Assembly (NCBI RefSeq): GCF_032884065.1
Contig: NC_088868.1
Location: 4,245,720 to 4,309,719 of the forward strand
DNA: 64,000 nucleotides
From: Artemia franciscana
Taxonomy: Eukaryota > Arthropoda > Branchiopoda > Anostraca > Artemiidae
Reading direction: 5' to 3'
Under the pieces are notes generated by a model. It worked only from the letters and a program-made list of their open reading frames with translations, searched no databases and was not told the DNA's origin. Below, in pieces: positions 1-11,129 of this stretch. Position 1 is the first letter of the stretch. Each line of letters begins with the position of its first letter. The position numbers and the translations under genes are program-made.

Positions 1-2447
1 ACATTAGCATCTAATGGCTGCCTACATTAAAATGTGCAAAGAGTAAAGACACAGTATCGGGAATCTAAGAGTTTTTCCTGATTGGGGATGTTGGGCCTTT
101 CAGTACGAGAAACAAGTTTAACGGTTCTGCAACTGATTATGAGTTTAGTTTTAAACATGGCTCCCAAACAGTGTGTATCGGTGACGGAAGCTGTCGCTAT
201 AATAGACGAGCTAATTGATGACAAGGGACATCGATAAAATAAATTTTTATTCAGTTGAAATTTTAATTTATTATAAATTTAAGCTCTGATCTTTTTCGAA
301 TAGTGTTCAAGCCTAATAAACATGGTGGATACCGCCAGCACAGACATGCTATTTATTCCTGTTATTAAACAAAAAAAATATTTCAACTGAGAGTAAGGAG
401 CAATATTAAAAATGAAAACAAACATAAATTATTACGTATATAAGGGAGTCCACCCCAAGTCAATACCTTGATCTTTACGCTTAAGTTTTTAATACCTTCA
501 AAAGAAATATTCATTCTAATTAAATAGCCTTTGTGATTCAGGGGTCATTCTAATAGAACTTGAACTAAAATCAAACTTTAGTGAATATTTAGGCGGATGT
601 CGAGCTAAATAAAAAAAATGTTTTCAAAAGGACATAAATACAATATCATAAGCATCACCACTCTATAATAGCTCGAATTATTATTGAAACTTTTAAAGGA
701 GCTAATTCAATTCAAAGTTAAAGGTTCTGGTGCCCTTTCTAAGAGTAACAAGAAATTGTAGGGCAAGCAGCCCTTCTCTCATTCACACTCATTTCACAAA
801 CGTATCAAGCCAAAATTTGGAGGTAGTCAAAATTTGAAGGCAAAAGAGTTAATTGATGACAAAGGAAATATCGATGAAACTTTTTTATTCAGCTGGATTT
901 TTTTTTAAGTTCAGTTCTGATCTTCTTCGAAAAATGCCCAAGCACAATAAACATGGTGGGTACCACCACAATGGACGTCCTCGCTCTTATTAAATAAACA
1001 AACAAAACAATTTTTTCAAATGAAAGTAATGAGTCACATTAAAAATTAAAACGAACATAAATTGTTACGTAAACGAGGGGGATCGCCCCCTAGTCAATAC
1101 ATTTCTCTTTGCGCAACAGTTTTTAGTCCTTTCAAAAGAGCTATTTATTCTAATCAAACAGCCTTTGTGATTCAGGGGTCATTCTAAAAGAATTGGAACA
1201 AAATTTGAACTTTAGCGTCAAGAGCGAGGCATTGACTTGGGGCGAATTCTCTCACATACATAATAATTTATGTTTGTTTTAAATTTTAATCTTAATCCAT
1301 TATTTAATTTCTGATCGTTTTTTGAATAATACTGGCAAATCTGGCACCCCCTTCATAGAAATGTCCCTTTCGCCATGCAAACCTCCTTCATGGAAAAATC
1401 CTCCCACGTAAAGCCCCTCCTTTCCCCACCACCACCAGAAAAAATCACCTCTAAAAACGTCTGCATAATTAACAATAACCAATATTTTATGCAAGCCACG
1501 CTCAGAGTTCATAGCTTACAACCCTTCCCCCGAGAACTGTGGTGGATTAAGCCGTCTTCAAAGTTATAGTTATTAGATTTTTCAACTATGGTGAACAAAA
1601 TGCCTATGTTAAATTTTGATAGGGGGACTACGGGGAAAAAAATATAGCGTGGGAGGGGGAAATTTGCCCTCAAAATTCCTTTGGTCACTTAAAAAAGGGC
1701 ACCAGAACTTTTAATTTCCATTCGAATGAGCCCTATCAGGATAATCTTGAAAACAGTGGGTTGATACGATCACTCCTGGAAACAAAAACAACAACAAATA
1801 AACACGCATCCGTGATCTTTCTTCAGGCAAAAAAAATCCACATTTTTAAAGACAGGAGCTTGAAACCTCTACAGCAGGCTTCTCCGACACACTGAATCTG
1901 ATGGTGCGATTTTCATTAGTGTTTATAAATTTTAGGGGTGTGTTTCTCCCCTTTTGTCAAAAATAAGGCAAATTTTCTCAGGCTCGTAACTTTTGATGTG
2001 TAAACTAAACTTGACGAAACTAATATATTTGATATAAGCATATAAACCCGATCCTTCTGATAAATTTCTTGGTATCAAAATTCCGTTCTTTAGAGTTTCA
2101 GTTACTTTTAAGCCGGGTCGCTCCTTACTTACATTTCGTTACTACGAACTGTTCGAATAAAACCTGTATTACCCATTAACTTCCTTATTTCGGCCTTTGT
2201 TTAAATGAAGGGTATTCTAAGATTAATACCCCCCCTGCCCCTTTTCTAGATTTATCTAAGGCCTAATTGAAATTTAGACAATTTGGATATTAAAATCTTT
2301 TAATACCGTACCTCTTTTAGGCATCTACCCTCCCCCATCTCCATTATGACCCACCGCAATTCATTCATAATAGATGAAAGAACTAAATAAAAATGAACAG
2401 GCATCTGTGGCCTCTCAGTTCAGAAAACTGTGAAATTCCACATTTTT
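1..2447. repeat. Outer arm of block A, inverted copy of 22754-25200
   Basis: This stretch is the reverse complement of 22754-25200; paired positions sum to about 25201. I saw only scattered single-base differences, roughly 1 percent. A more diverged copy lies at about 47160-48962. It contains an internal direct duplication (about 216-600 and 851-1215) and, at about 1230-2165, one copy of a dispersed repeat that recurs at 7190-7795, 9900-10900, 36350-37960, 39036-40640, 47440-48500 and 62260-63330. Apart from the short open segment at 88-237 I see no gene. Confidence 0.9.
88..237 (+). CDS. Short conserved coding-like segment, unknown function
   Basis: I do not recognise this sequence. It is an open frame of 49 codons from an ATG. 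The diverged paralogue on the minus strand at 48667-48876 keeps the frame with mostly conservative changes: both contain APK(Q/R)CVSV, EAV, a paired Ile before an acidic pair, and ID followed by KG. The near-identical copy at 24964-25113 (minus) has ATA instead of the ATG, so the start is not conserved and the segment may be an exon fragment or a decayed gene. A related stretch coding IDDKG and DET recurs near 848-880. It could be a piece of a transposase N-terminus, but nothing shows that. Confidence 0.25.
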   Translation: MLGLSVRETSLTVLQLIMSLVLNMAPKQCVSVTEAVAIIDELIDDKGHR

Positions 2448-4500
2448 GTGTGGGAGGAGCTTCAAACCTCTAAAGAAGGGTTTTTAAATATTCTGAATCT
2501 AATAGTATTATTTTCATTAAGACCAACTCAATCTTTGGGGTGGTCTCTGCCTTTTTTCTATAATCAAGTAATTTTTTTTAGGCTTGTTGCTTTTGATGGT
2601 TAAAATTGAATTTCATCAATTTTATGCATTAGGAATAGATAGTACATTGGAATAAGACAGCGCAATAGAGCTGTCTAAGTAAAAAGCGCGGATGGCACCA
2701 TGTATTATTTATTTACTTTTTTATTTTTTATCAGGGCACTTCGTAACGAAGGAGTTCCCGTAGAAACTTTGAAAAGAGGTCATTCGACTGGAAATTGAAA
2801 GGGATAGTGCCATATTTCAATAGTCAAAAGTGATTGGAGGGCAGCAAACACCCCTCCAAAACCCAAAATTTCCCCAAGCGCATCCAATCAACTTTTTTTG
2901 AAAGGCATTTTGCTCAACATAAATGAAAGGTCCAAAAATATTGTTTATGAGGAGGACATCCTCCCCAGAGCCCTCAGGGCAAGAGTTGTAAGTTATGCTC
3001 TGGGGGAATAAAGCTTGTATAGAAAGGGTGATTGTAAAAACTTCGGAGTGGCTCATTGCATTGGTAATCATAAGTTTTAGCTCCTTTTTAAGATTGAGAG
3101 TGACCAGAGGTTGGATACCCCTCCCCGTACCTGGTATTTTCTGGAAATACAACTTACAGAAATTTTGACATGACCATTTGCTGTCGTAGAAAATTCGAAA
3201 AAGGCTCATTCGATTGGAAATTAAAGGGGCTAGCAACCTTTTTTATGTTTAATTATGTCTTTGAGGATGACTAACCCCCTACCATCGTCGGAGCAAGGGT
3301 TGCAAGTTATGCCCTGGGGGCATATAAGATTTTTATAGAAAGGGTGGTCGTATAAACTTCGAAGGGGCTCACTGGATTGGTAATTATACATTCTAGTACC
3401 CTTTTTGAGATTCAACTTGATCGAAGGGCAGATATTCCCCCCCTCACACCTCGTATTTTCCCAAAATACATCTGGTGGAAATTTTGATATTACCATTTGT
3501 TGTCGTATTAACTTTAAAAAAAGGCTCACTCGATTGGAATTTGAAAGGGCCTTTTTCAATAGTCAAAAGTGATTGGAGGGCAACATGCCCCCCCCCAAGC
3601 CCATCAGTTTCCGAAACGCATCTAATCAAAATTTTAAGGTAACCACATTGTTCAACTTAGTTGAAAGGTCTGAAAATTTTTTTGTAGGGGATAAAGCCCC
3701 CCCCCAAAGTCCCTAAACACAAAAGTGATAAGTTATTCCCGAGGGCAAGTAAGGTTTTTATGGAAAATGGTTGTATAAACTCCGGAACGGGCTCATTTAA
3801 TTGGAAATCAGATGTTTAGTTCCCTTCTTGAGAGTCAAACTGATCGGGGCCACCCCTCCCTACGTTTTATTTTCTACAAATGCATCCGACAAAAATTTTG
3901 ACATAGCCATTTGTTCAAAATTAGTCCAAAAATCATATAATAAGGTCTTTAGGGTGGACAAAATCCCCTAGAGTCAGAGGATAAGGGTTGTAAGTTATGC
4001 CCAAGCGGCATATAAGGTTTTAATAGAAGGGGTGATTGTATGAACTTTAAAAGAGGCTCATTTGATTTGAAATGTATAGTTATAGTTCCCTTTTAAAAGT
4101 CAAACATGATGGAGAGCAGCTAGCCCCCCTCCCTATGGCCAGTGGGCAAAGGTTGTAAGTTATGCCCAGCGCATATAAGGTTTTTATGGAACGGGTAGTT
4201 GCATAAACTTTGGATCGAATGGAGCTCATTTGATTGGAAGTTTTAGTGTATTTTTAAGAGTCAAAAGTGAATGAAGGGAAATCGATCCCCCCCCCCCTCA
4301 ATCCTGTTATTCCACAAAAAAAATCCGAACCAAATTTCAAGAGAGCTATTTTGTTGAGCATTGTTGAAAGGTCTAGTGTTAGGGATGTCAACCTCCCCAC
4401 AGTCTTCAGGACAAAGACTAAGTATGACAAATCGTTCGTTGTTTACGCATAGTATATGTTATTGAGAAAGGTATACATGTTTGAACTTTGCTTTTCAAAA
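2448..4500. repeat. Degenerate tandem repeat downstream of the zinc-finger gene in block A
   Basis: No gene is seen. A motif beginning GGCTCATTCGATTGGAAATT recurs near 2780, 3052, 3204, 3365, 3524, 3788, 4058 and 4226, at spacings of about 150-170 or 265-275 bases. Each unit then has a run such as AGTCAAAAGTGATTGGAGGG, a C-rich tract, and a segment resembling GGGTTGTAAGTTATGCCC. The same array lies beside the zinc-finger genes of B (14280-15850) and D (45400-46850). Single units occur at 8400-8760 and 13750-14210. Short open frames on both strands here are by-products of low stop density. Confidence 0.8.
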
Positions 4501-4552
4501 AGACAAAGGGTATTCAGGTGAGCCTTTCAAGAATGTTGAGGGGAGTATTGAA

Positions 4553-5518
4553 CTAAAACACCGGTTTCTCACCGATATGAGCCCTTTGATGCCTGTTCAA
4601 AGAGCCCCGTCCAGAAAAGCATTTTTTACATACATCGCATTCAAACGGTTTCTCACCAGTATGAATTCTTTGATGTGCGTTCAAACTTGCAGGTTGAGAA
4701 AAAGTCTTGTCACACACATCACATTTAAACGGTTTCTCACCGGTGTGAATTCTTTTATGTGTGTTCAAACTTGCAGCGCAAGAAAACGTCTTGTCACATA
4801 CATCGCATTTAAACGGTTTCTCACCTGAATGTACTCTTTGGTGTGTATTCAAACTTGCATGTTGAGAAAAAGTCTTGTCACATAAGTCGCACTTAAACGG
4901 TTTCTCACAGGTATGAATTCTTTGATGTGTTTTCAAATGCTGCTTTTGAGAAAATATTTTGTCACATACGTCACACTTAAACGGTTTATCACCAGTATGA
5001 ATTCTTTGATGTATCTTCAAACTTGAAGCGCGAGAAAACGTATTGTCACATACATCGCATTTAAACGGTTTCTCACCTGAATGCACTCTTTGGTGTCGGT
5101 TCAAATTTGAAGACTGAGCAAAGGTCTTGTAACACACATTACACTTAAATGGTTTCTCACAGGTATGAATTCTTTGATGCGTTTTCAAATGTGCAGGTTG
5201 AGAAAAGGTCTTGTCACATACATCGCATTTAAAAGGCTTTTCTCCTGAATGTACCCTTTGGTGCTGTTTCAACTGCTTCTTTTGAGAAAATATTTTGTAA
5301 CATATCTCACACTTAAATGATTTTTTCTCTTTATGAGTTCTTTGATATCTTTCCAATTTTCTATTCTTGTCACTTTGCATGCAACTTTTCAAACCAGTTT
5401 TCTGATTTCCTAAGCTTTTTCCTTCAGATTCCAATGCACATTCGTTTGAGAAACCACTCGTAGATGAATTCTTTGAAAAAAATAGTGAAGTAATTCCCTG
5501 CAAGTGCATTCCAGACAC
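4553..5518 (-). CDS. C2H2 zinc-finger protein with nine tandem fingers (block A copy)
   Basis: Probable nuclear DNA-binding protein of 321 residues. After a linker of about 69 residues rich in Ser, Lys and Glu come nine fingers of the form CxxC-x12-HxxxH, spaced 28 residues apart (about residues 70-314) and joined by TGEKPF-type linkers (variants SGEKPF, TCEKPF, TGDKPF). Residues at the DNA-contact positions differ between fingers. The tail ends soon after the last finger at GEKPVF. The Met at 5518 is the first in frame. A candidate 3' splice site (AG before GTCAC, exon from 5535), conserved in the B and D copies, suggests this is the last exon and that upstream exons may exist. All eighteen cysteines and eighteen histidines of the fingers appear intact, unlike the D copy. 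The DNA target is unknown. No KRAB, ZAD, BTB or other effector domain is visible. Confidence 0.85.
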   Translation of the reverse strand: MSGMHLQGITSLFFSKNSSTSGFSNECALESEGKSLGNQKTGLKSCMQSDKNRKLERYQRTHKEKKSFKCEICYKIFSQKKQLKQHQRVHSGEKPFKCDVCDKTFSQPAHLKTHQRIHTCEKPFKCNVCYKTFAQSSNLNRHQRVHSGEKPFKCDVCDNTFSRASSLKIHQRIHTGDKPFKCDVCDKIFSQKQHLKTHQRIHTCEKPFKCDLCDKTFSQHASLNTHQRVHSGEKPFKCDVCDKTFSCAASLNTHKRIHTGEKPFKCDVCDKTFSQPASLNAHQRIHTGEKPFECDVCKKCFSGRGSLNRHQRAHIGEKPVF

Positions 5519-5535
5519 GTGTGGTGAAAAGTGAC

Positions 5536-5890
5536 CTCAAATATAAAAAGTCTATAGAGTAAAAAAAAGGGAATAAAACAAAAATTAAAACAAAAAAAAC
5601 AAAAAAAAACACCTTTCAATATGTTTCAAAAGTCTACAGAGAAAACAAACCCAAATAAAACAAAATTTCATACCTCAACAAACCGAAAACAAAAAAATTA
5701 ATCTTTCAATATGTTTTAGAAGTCTACAGATAAAACAGTATATCTTTCGATATGTTTTGACAATTAATTTTATTTTCGATTCCTCTTCTCTCCTTCGTGG
5801 TGACACTAATATCAGCTTTTAAAATTAATTATTCTAATGCAAAGAAAAATGTTGATGACTGCTAAGAAAAAGCTTAAACTCAGTTCTTAA
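5536..5890. other. T-rich region upstream of zinc-finger gene with a LINE endonuclease remnant
   Basis: On the zinc-finger strand this is a T-rich stretch ending at the candidate splice acceptor. At its far end, on the plus strand (about 5838-5890), is the start of an endonuclease-like frame (LMTAKKKLKL) that is better preserved at 17203-17353 and on the minus strand at 41562-41747. In this copy it breaks off after about 15 codons. The head-to-head layout of zinc-finger gene and endonuclease fragment is shared by all three copies, so it belongs to the duplicated unit. Confidence 0.5.
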
Positions 5891-6780
5891 TTCTTTTAAA
5901 AATTAGAATTGTGGCAAAGAGTCAAACTTTAGCGTAAAGAGCGAGGGATTGCGGAGGGGAAAACCCATTTCATATACGGAGTAATTTCTGTTCGTTTTAA
6001 GTTTTAATGTCGCTCCTTACTTTCAGTTAAAAAAACAAGTTTTTTTATTTAATTTTTGAACGTTTTTGAATTAATACATGTTTGATTTTGGCTCTCCGCA
6101 CATAAATTATTAAAATGAAAGTTGCACATTAATACTTTTTTTGGGCTAAATGGCTTTCTCTTAATTTTGATCAGACGATTTTGAGAAATAAGGGTTGGGG
6201 AAGGAGGCGTAGTCGCCCTCCAATTTTTCGGTTACTTAAAAAGGTAACTCGAACTTTTAATTTTTTACGAACGTTTTTATTAGTAAAAAATATACGAAAC
6301 TTAAGAATTAACTTATATAACAAACTTTTGCATTATTATATTTTTATTATGTATATGAGGAGATTTGTTCCCCCGTTAATACCTCGCTCTTTGTACTAAA
6401 TCTTAAGTTTCGTCCCAATTCTTTAAGAATGACCCCTGAATCAGAAAGGCCGTAGAATAAGTAGTTAAAATTACTAAAAATATTTTAGCATAAAGAGCGA
6501 TGTATTTATCTTCTCCTAAATACCTCGCTCTTTTTTTACAACCCTTCATATGCTTAATAATCTCTGTTCATTTTAAATTTTAATGCTACTCCTTACTTTA
6601 AATTGAAAAACTTTTTCATGTTTATTTTTTCATTGTTTTTTTTTATAGTAATGCTAGAAAATCCTGCGCCCTTTTCATTGAGTTTTTCTTTCCCCATGAC
6701 ATATTCCTCCAAGGATTACTAATAGCAACACTTCTACTACAACTGTCAACGTCTCCTGATCTTGTACATGGCCTCCTTGT
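5891..6780. repeat. Dispersed repeat, inner end of block A
   Basis: This is the reverse complement of about 38957-40620. It holds the repeat with conserved phrases such as CGCTCTTTACGCTAAAGTT and AATGACCCCTGAATCA. The D copy has about 770 extra bases (39036-39803) that are missing here between 6718 and the flank starting GGATTACTAATAGC. No gene is seen; the plus-strand frame at 6181-6399 has a matching frame at 40157-40369 only because the repeat itself is conserved. Confidence 0.8.
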
Positions 6781-6910
6781 ACCACCTCCCCCTTTCAGGA
6801 GCCCTGTATATGTTTGAAAGTTAGATCTCTTAATTGTATATGCATATAACGTAATGATGCTCCCTTTTTGTAATTATATTTATCATTAGGAAAAGTATAT
6901 TAAACTGCAA

Positions 6911-7047
6911 TTTAAAGAGTTTTTTTCAAAAAAGAAGCAATACAAAGAGGTGAAATAAAATAACTGGAAAGGCCAAAAACAACATATTTCTTCAGTCGCA
7001 TCTCTTCTCCATCCAAAAGAGCAAAAAATTCTGTCCAAGAACTGAAC
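6911..7047 (-). CDS. Speculative terminal exon, unknown gene
   Basis: On the minus strand a possible splice acceptor (GATTTAG before GTTCAG) opens two readable frames. One runs 45 codons to TAA and includes WTEFFALLDGEEM. The other, which would follow in phase from the 165-nt candidate exon at 7980-8144, runs about 18 codons to TGA and includes LLFWMEKRCD. The acceptor has a weak pyrimidine tract and there is no second copy to compare. I list it because the neighbouring segment on the same strand looks exonic; it may well be non-coding. Confidence 0.15.
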
Positions 7048-7979
7048 CTAAATCAATTCTTTGTTCAATGATTACAGTTAGAATGAATTTTTGAATCGTG
7101 TACTATTATATTAAAAAGTTTACAAGCTGTACCTCAACAATCCTCGTCGTTTTATCATTATAGTTCTGTTTTTATCAGATCATTATAGTAAGTTTTATAA
7201 TAGATATCTCAAAATTTCTAAAGGACAATTTCCAGGAAAAAGTGGTGGGGAAAGGGGCTTAGTTGTCCTCCAATTTTTTTAGGTCACTTAAAAAGGGCAT
7301 TAGAACTTTTAATTTCCATTTGAATGAGGCCACTCACAATATTCTATGACCATTGGATCGATACGATCACCCCTGTGAAAAGAAAAACAAATAAAACATA
7401 AACAAATAAACACGCATCTGTGATGTTTCTTCGGGTAAAAAAAATACAAATTTCACATTTATCAGATAGAACTCCTCACCTAAAGGTAAAGAATCCTCAA
7501 CAACAGGGTTCCTGATAGGATGAATCTGATGGTGAGATTTTGATTAGGATTCTATGACTTTTTGAGGGTGTTTCTCCATTTTTTTTTTTATTATTGAAAC
7601 AATTTTCAGGCTCGTAACCTTTAATGGGAAAGACTAAACTTAATGAAACTTATATATTTGAAATCAGCAAAAAATCGGATTCTTTTGATGTATCTATTGA
7701 TATCGAAATTCCGTTTTAAGAGTTTCGGTTACGATTGAGCCGGGTCGCTCCTTACCCTTCGTTATCATATACTGTTTGATAATAAAACTTAAAAAACCAC
7801 TGTCAGGTGAAAATTAAAAAATTTTCATGAAAGACTACAAAATAGTTAAGCAAAAATCTGAGCATTGATTTAAGATAAAACAAAAGTTCCATCTTAAGAT
7901 TTAGTCCCTTTGTCCTATTTTTGTCGAAAATATTATCCAATACATTTCAATCACCAAAAACACAATGTTTTAGATGTAC
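7048..7979. repeat. Dispersed repeat copy in a probable intron
   Basis: From about 7190 to 7795 this matches the dispersed repeat of block A (reverse orientation at 23040-23530; same orientation at 1600-2160 and 10400-10885). It contains the phrases GCCGGGTCGCTCCTTAC and GGCTCGTAAC. From 7800 onward it matches the sequence beside the Helitron-like element at 10885-10912 and 13152. No coding sequence is seen. Confidence 0.7.
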
Positions 7980-8144
7980 CTTCATTGTTAGAACATTTGG
8001 ATTCCTGGGTGTCGTATTCAAATTTACATGGTCTTGAAATGCCAGATAAATTAAGCGAAGGAACATCTTCAGGTTTTGGTGACAAAAGATGGTTTGGATA
8101 ATGAAAGGGCTTCTCGCTGTCACGTGGTAAATCATCTTCAACTT
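7980..8144 (-). CDS. 165-nt candidate internal exon, copy 1
   Basis: On the minus strand a strong pyrimidine-rich acceptor ending GTTTTAG precedes 165 nt followed by a GTACAT donor. The length is a multiple of three. Read from the third base it encodes an acidic, proline-containing peptide with VEDDLPRDSEKPFHYP near the start and CKFEYDTQESK near the end. A direct copy at 13309-13473 has 16 substitutions and no indels, while the flanking introns differ by many indels. Two of the three frames are open, and the substitutions are not concentrated at third positions in either, so coding is likely but not proven. I recognise no family. An ATG-initiated open frame of 64 codons in another frame (7947-8141) is the less likely reading. 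Confidence 0.45.
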
Positions 8145-8944
8145 CTAAAACACAATTTAAATTAAAGAGACAAAGAAAAAATTAACAGTAAAGCTTAGTA
8201 AGTAAATCTGAAAAATCTGAGTTTTTATTTTTAGTTACGTGTAAAAATGTAAATATAAAGATATTATATGAATACATAAAATCAGCAGATATGCAGGTTT
8301 TTTTCACAAATTGTTTTTAAAACTCTACTTTTTATAAAGCAAAAGAAAACCAGGAACATTAAACGAAATTCACTAACATAGAAAAAAGTAAAGCCTGAAA
8401 TTATAAAGGGAAAAGTAATCTGATGGCAAATAGCAATCCCCCCCCCCAACGAACCTTCTTTTTTCCAAATTTGTCCGATAAAATTTTTGACATAATAATG
8501 GTTTCAAAAATAGACCCATGATAAAATATTAAAAACTCCAGGGTTTACACAGCCCCCTCCCCGGAACCTGGGGGCATATAAAGTTTTTATGGAAGGAATG
8601 ATCATATAAATTCGTCAGGGGCTCATTCTATTGGAAATTGAAAGTTCTAGTTCCCTTTTTAAGAATCAAAAGGGACTGGAGGGCAACTAGCCCTCCTGTC
8701 TTCTTAACCTCAAATCCACCAAATCAAATTTTTGAGATAGCCATTTCGCTAAAATAATGGGGACCTAAGCCCCTAAAACCCCACAAATCTATAATGAGTT
8801 TAAGGTCTTTGAAAGGTTTATACTGCGAAATGAACTAAGTTGTGGATAAATATGTTTAACTACTAATTCTTCGTAGCTCTTTCGAAAATATGGCGCATAG
8901 ACCATCCGTCGAATTTTTTTTTTTTAATTATTCGATTCTAAATT
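8145..8944. repeat. Duplicated intron-like sequence
   Basis: From about 8150 to 8770 this matches 13474-14215 in the same order, with indels. It includes one unit of the GGGCTCATTC repeat (8570-8760). It is part of a direct duplication of about 1 kb whose second copy lies 5.3 kb downstream. Nothing coding is seen. Confidence 0.65.
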
Positions 8945-9215
8945 GCTACCAGCAGTTATAACTTTCAGTTTTGGGAGTTCTGCTGCAGTCTCTTCTTGTA
9001 AATATGTTTCTTTCAAGTCAAGTAAATGTTTTGAAATTCGTGGTATTCCAAGCATTTTGTATCTTTCCTTTAGCTATTCCCGGTGCTTCTGCACAGCAAC
9101 CAAGCCAATGCCTCTTTTATTTCAATTCTTTACCATCTTCCAAAAAACACTTCTGTAAAGTAACTATACCAAGTTCTTCTTTAATGGCCTTTCTCGTCTT
9201 TCAAAATCTTTGACC
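8945..9215 (-). pseudogene. Degenerate coding-like segment, unknown family
   Basis: On the minus strand three short peptides can be read in succession only by changing frame: KAIKEELGIVTLQKCFLED, then CCAEAPGIAKGKIQNAWNTT, then LLDLKETYLQEETAAELPKL. The amphipathic composition and lack of long stops within each piece suggest an old coding sequence broken by frameshifts. I cannot name the family; a transposase fragment is one possibility. The plus strand here also has an open frame of about 80 codons, probably its shadow. Confidence 0.2.
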
Positions 9216-9899
9216 ATAATTTAAAAATTTGACGGAGCACTCCTATTTTCATAATATGTTGAAACATTCACTTGTGATGTCAGTAAGACAAGTTGAAACG
9301 CTGACCGTATTTATGCCCGTCTATTCAAACTAATTATAAAACAGTGCAGGAGTTTCTAATATAAAACTGATGGTAAAAACTTCTAGTGGAGACAAATAAA
9401 ATGATAAAAATATCGTTTTTAAATTAATTAGAAGAAAATTAACAGTAAATTTGTTCCTTTCAAAATCCTCTTCAAGTATGTGTTAAAATTATTAAAATTC
9501 TATGTACCATTTTCACAGAAAAGTTGAAATAGAATTTGCACAAAAAAAAAAAACAATTTAGAAAACCAAGACAAGAAAAATTTTAAAAATAGCAAACTAA
9601 GATTATGTTGCTGAGTAAGGGAAATTGATAGAAACCAAAATGGATACCTTAATTAGGCTGAAAAGCCATGTCGCCATCTGGCTGTCGCCAGAAAAGCCAT
9701 GACTCTTCTATGACTTTTGGCAGGTGTTCTCTATAAGTCATTCTTATAGAATTGGGACAAATTTAAACTTTAGCGTACATTACAAAGAGCAAGATGTTGA
9801 AGAGAAGGCAGGCCCCTTCCTATATTCTTAGTATTTAATATATACTTAATAGCTTCTGCTCGTTTTAAGTTTTAATTTTCCTCCTTACTTCCAGTTGCA
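9216..9899. other. No recognisable feature
   Basis: AT-rich sequence. I see no conserved frame, no match to the other blocks and no clear repeat, apart from a short local duplication near 9665-9710 (GAAAAGCCATG twice). Confidence 0.5.
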
Positions 9900-10912
9900 A
9901 AAAAACCTGTTTTTTTAAATTTAATTTCTGGTCGTTTTTTAAATAATCCCAGGAAATCTGATCCCACCTCCAAGGAGAAATACCCTCCCAGTAGATATAT
10001 TCTCTAGACAATTCAATCCTGGTGAAAATTTACCCAGGCAATTACCCTTAACAACTCCACGCGTAAAATTGAGACGGAAATGAGAAAGCAATAAATAAAA
10101 AAAATTGTATAGATATTCAAGCGAATTCCCCCAGAGTTTAATTTTCTTTAACAAGTTCAACCAGTGGAAACTTGCCTCCCACTGAAAATTTCCCCGTGAA
10201 TAAAAAAAACAGCAGGAAATTCGTCTTTTCATCCTAAAATGTACGTATGCCTACCAATAATAAATACTATGGGTAAACAATGGGCAATTTTTATAGCTTG
10301 AACACCTTTCAAATGAGGCTGTATTATGTTACATCCAAAGGCATATTTACTAGATCTTTCAACTATATGAATAAAATGGCCATCTATAAATTTTTATCGG
10401 ACAATTTTGGGGGGAAAGGGGTAGGGAGGGGGCCTAATTACCCTCCAATCTATTTGGTCACTGAAAAAAAGGCACTAGAACGTTTTATTTCCGTTTAAAT
10501 AAGCCCTTTCACGATATTCTAGGACAACTGGGTCAAACCTGGAAGGACACCTGGAAAAAGAAAAAAAAAACAACAAACAAATAAACAAGCATCCATAATC
10601 TTTCTTCTGCCAAAAAATATAAATTCCACATTTTTGTAGATAGAAACTTCAAACCTCAACATTAAGGTTCTCTGATATGCTAACTCTAATGGTGCGATTT
10701 TCATTAAGATTCTATAACAATTAGGGGGTGTTTCACCCATTTTTCGAAAATACGGAAAATTTTCTTGAATTTATTTTGATGTACCTATTGGTATCAAAAT
10801 TCTGTCGTTAGAGTTTCGGTTACTTTTGAGCTACGTCAATCCTTACCTACCGTTCGTTACCAAAAACTGTTTAATATTGAAACCTACCAAACCACTTTCA
10901 AGTAAAAATTTA
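9900..10912. repeat. Dispersed repeat copy beside the Helitron-like element
   Basis: This matches the repeat at 7190-7795 and in block A, ending with the phrase AAACCACTTTCAAGTAAAAA, which corresponds to AAACCACTGTCAGGTGAAAA at 7796. It is the left part of the second copy of the direct duplication, separated from the candidate exon by the 2.2-kb insertion that follows. The short open frames on both strands are not convincing genes. Confidence 0.7.
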
Positions 10913-11129
10913 ACAATAGCTAAGAGCTCATATGGCACTTGTGACGAGGCAAGAATAGCTAAGAGCCAAGAGCTCATATGGTATGAGCTCTAACAAAATT
11001 CTAAGAATCAATAAATTGATTCAAAAGGAAAATCAGAGGCTTAATGTTCTAATTAAATCTAATTAAATCAAAATTCTAAGAATCAATAAATTGATTCAAA
11101 AGGAAAATCAGAGGCTTAATGCCGGTCAG

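Noticed and set aside
27-224. 65-codon minus-strand open frame, identical at 24977-25174
   Set aside because: Identity only reflects the recent inverted duplication; the opposite-strand frame is the one that survives in the diverged copy near 48667.
1300-1569. Overlapping open frames on both strands, repeated at 23631-23900
   Set aside because: They translate the dispersed repeat (G-rich/C-rich tract) and are not conserved in other copies.
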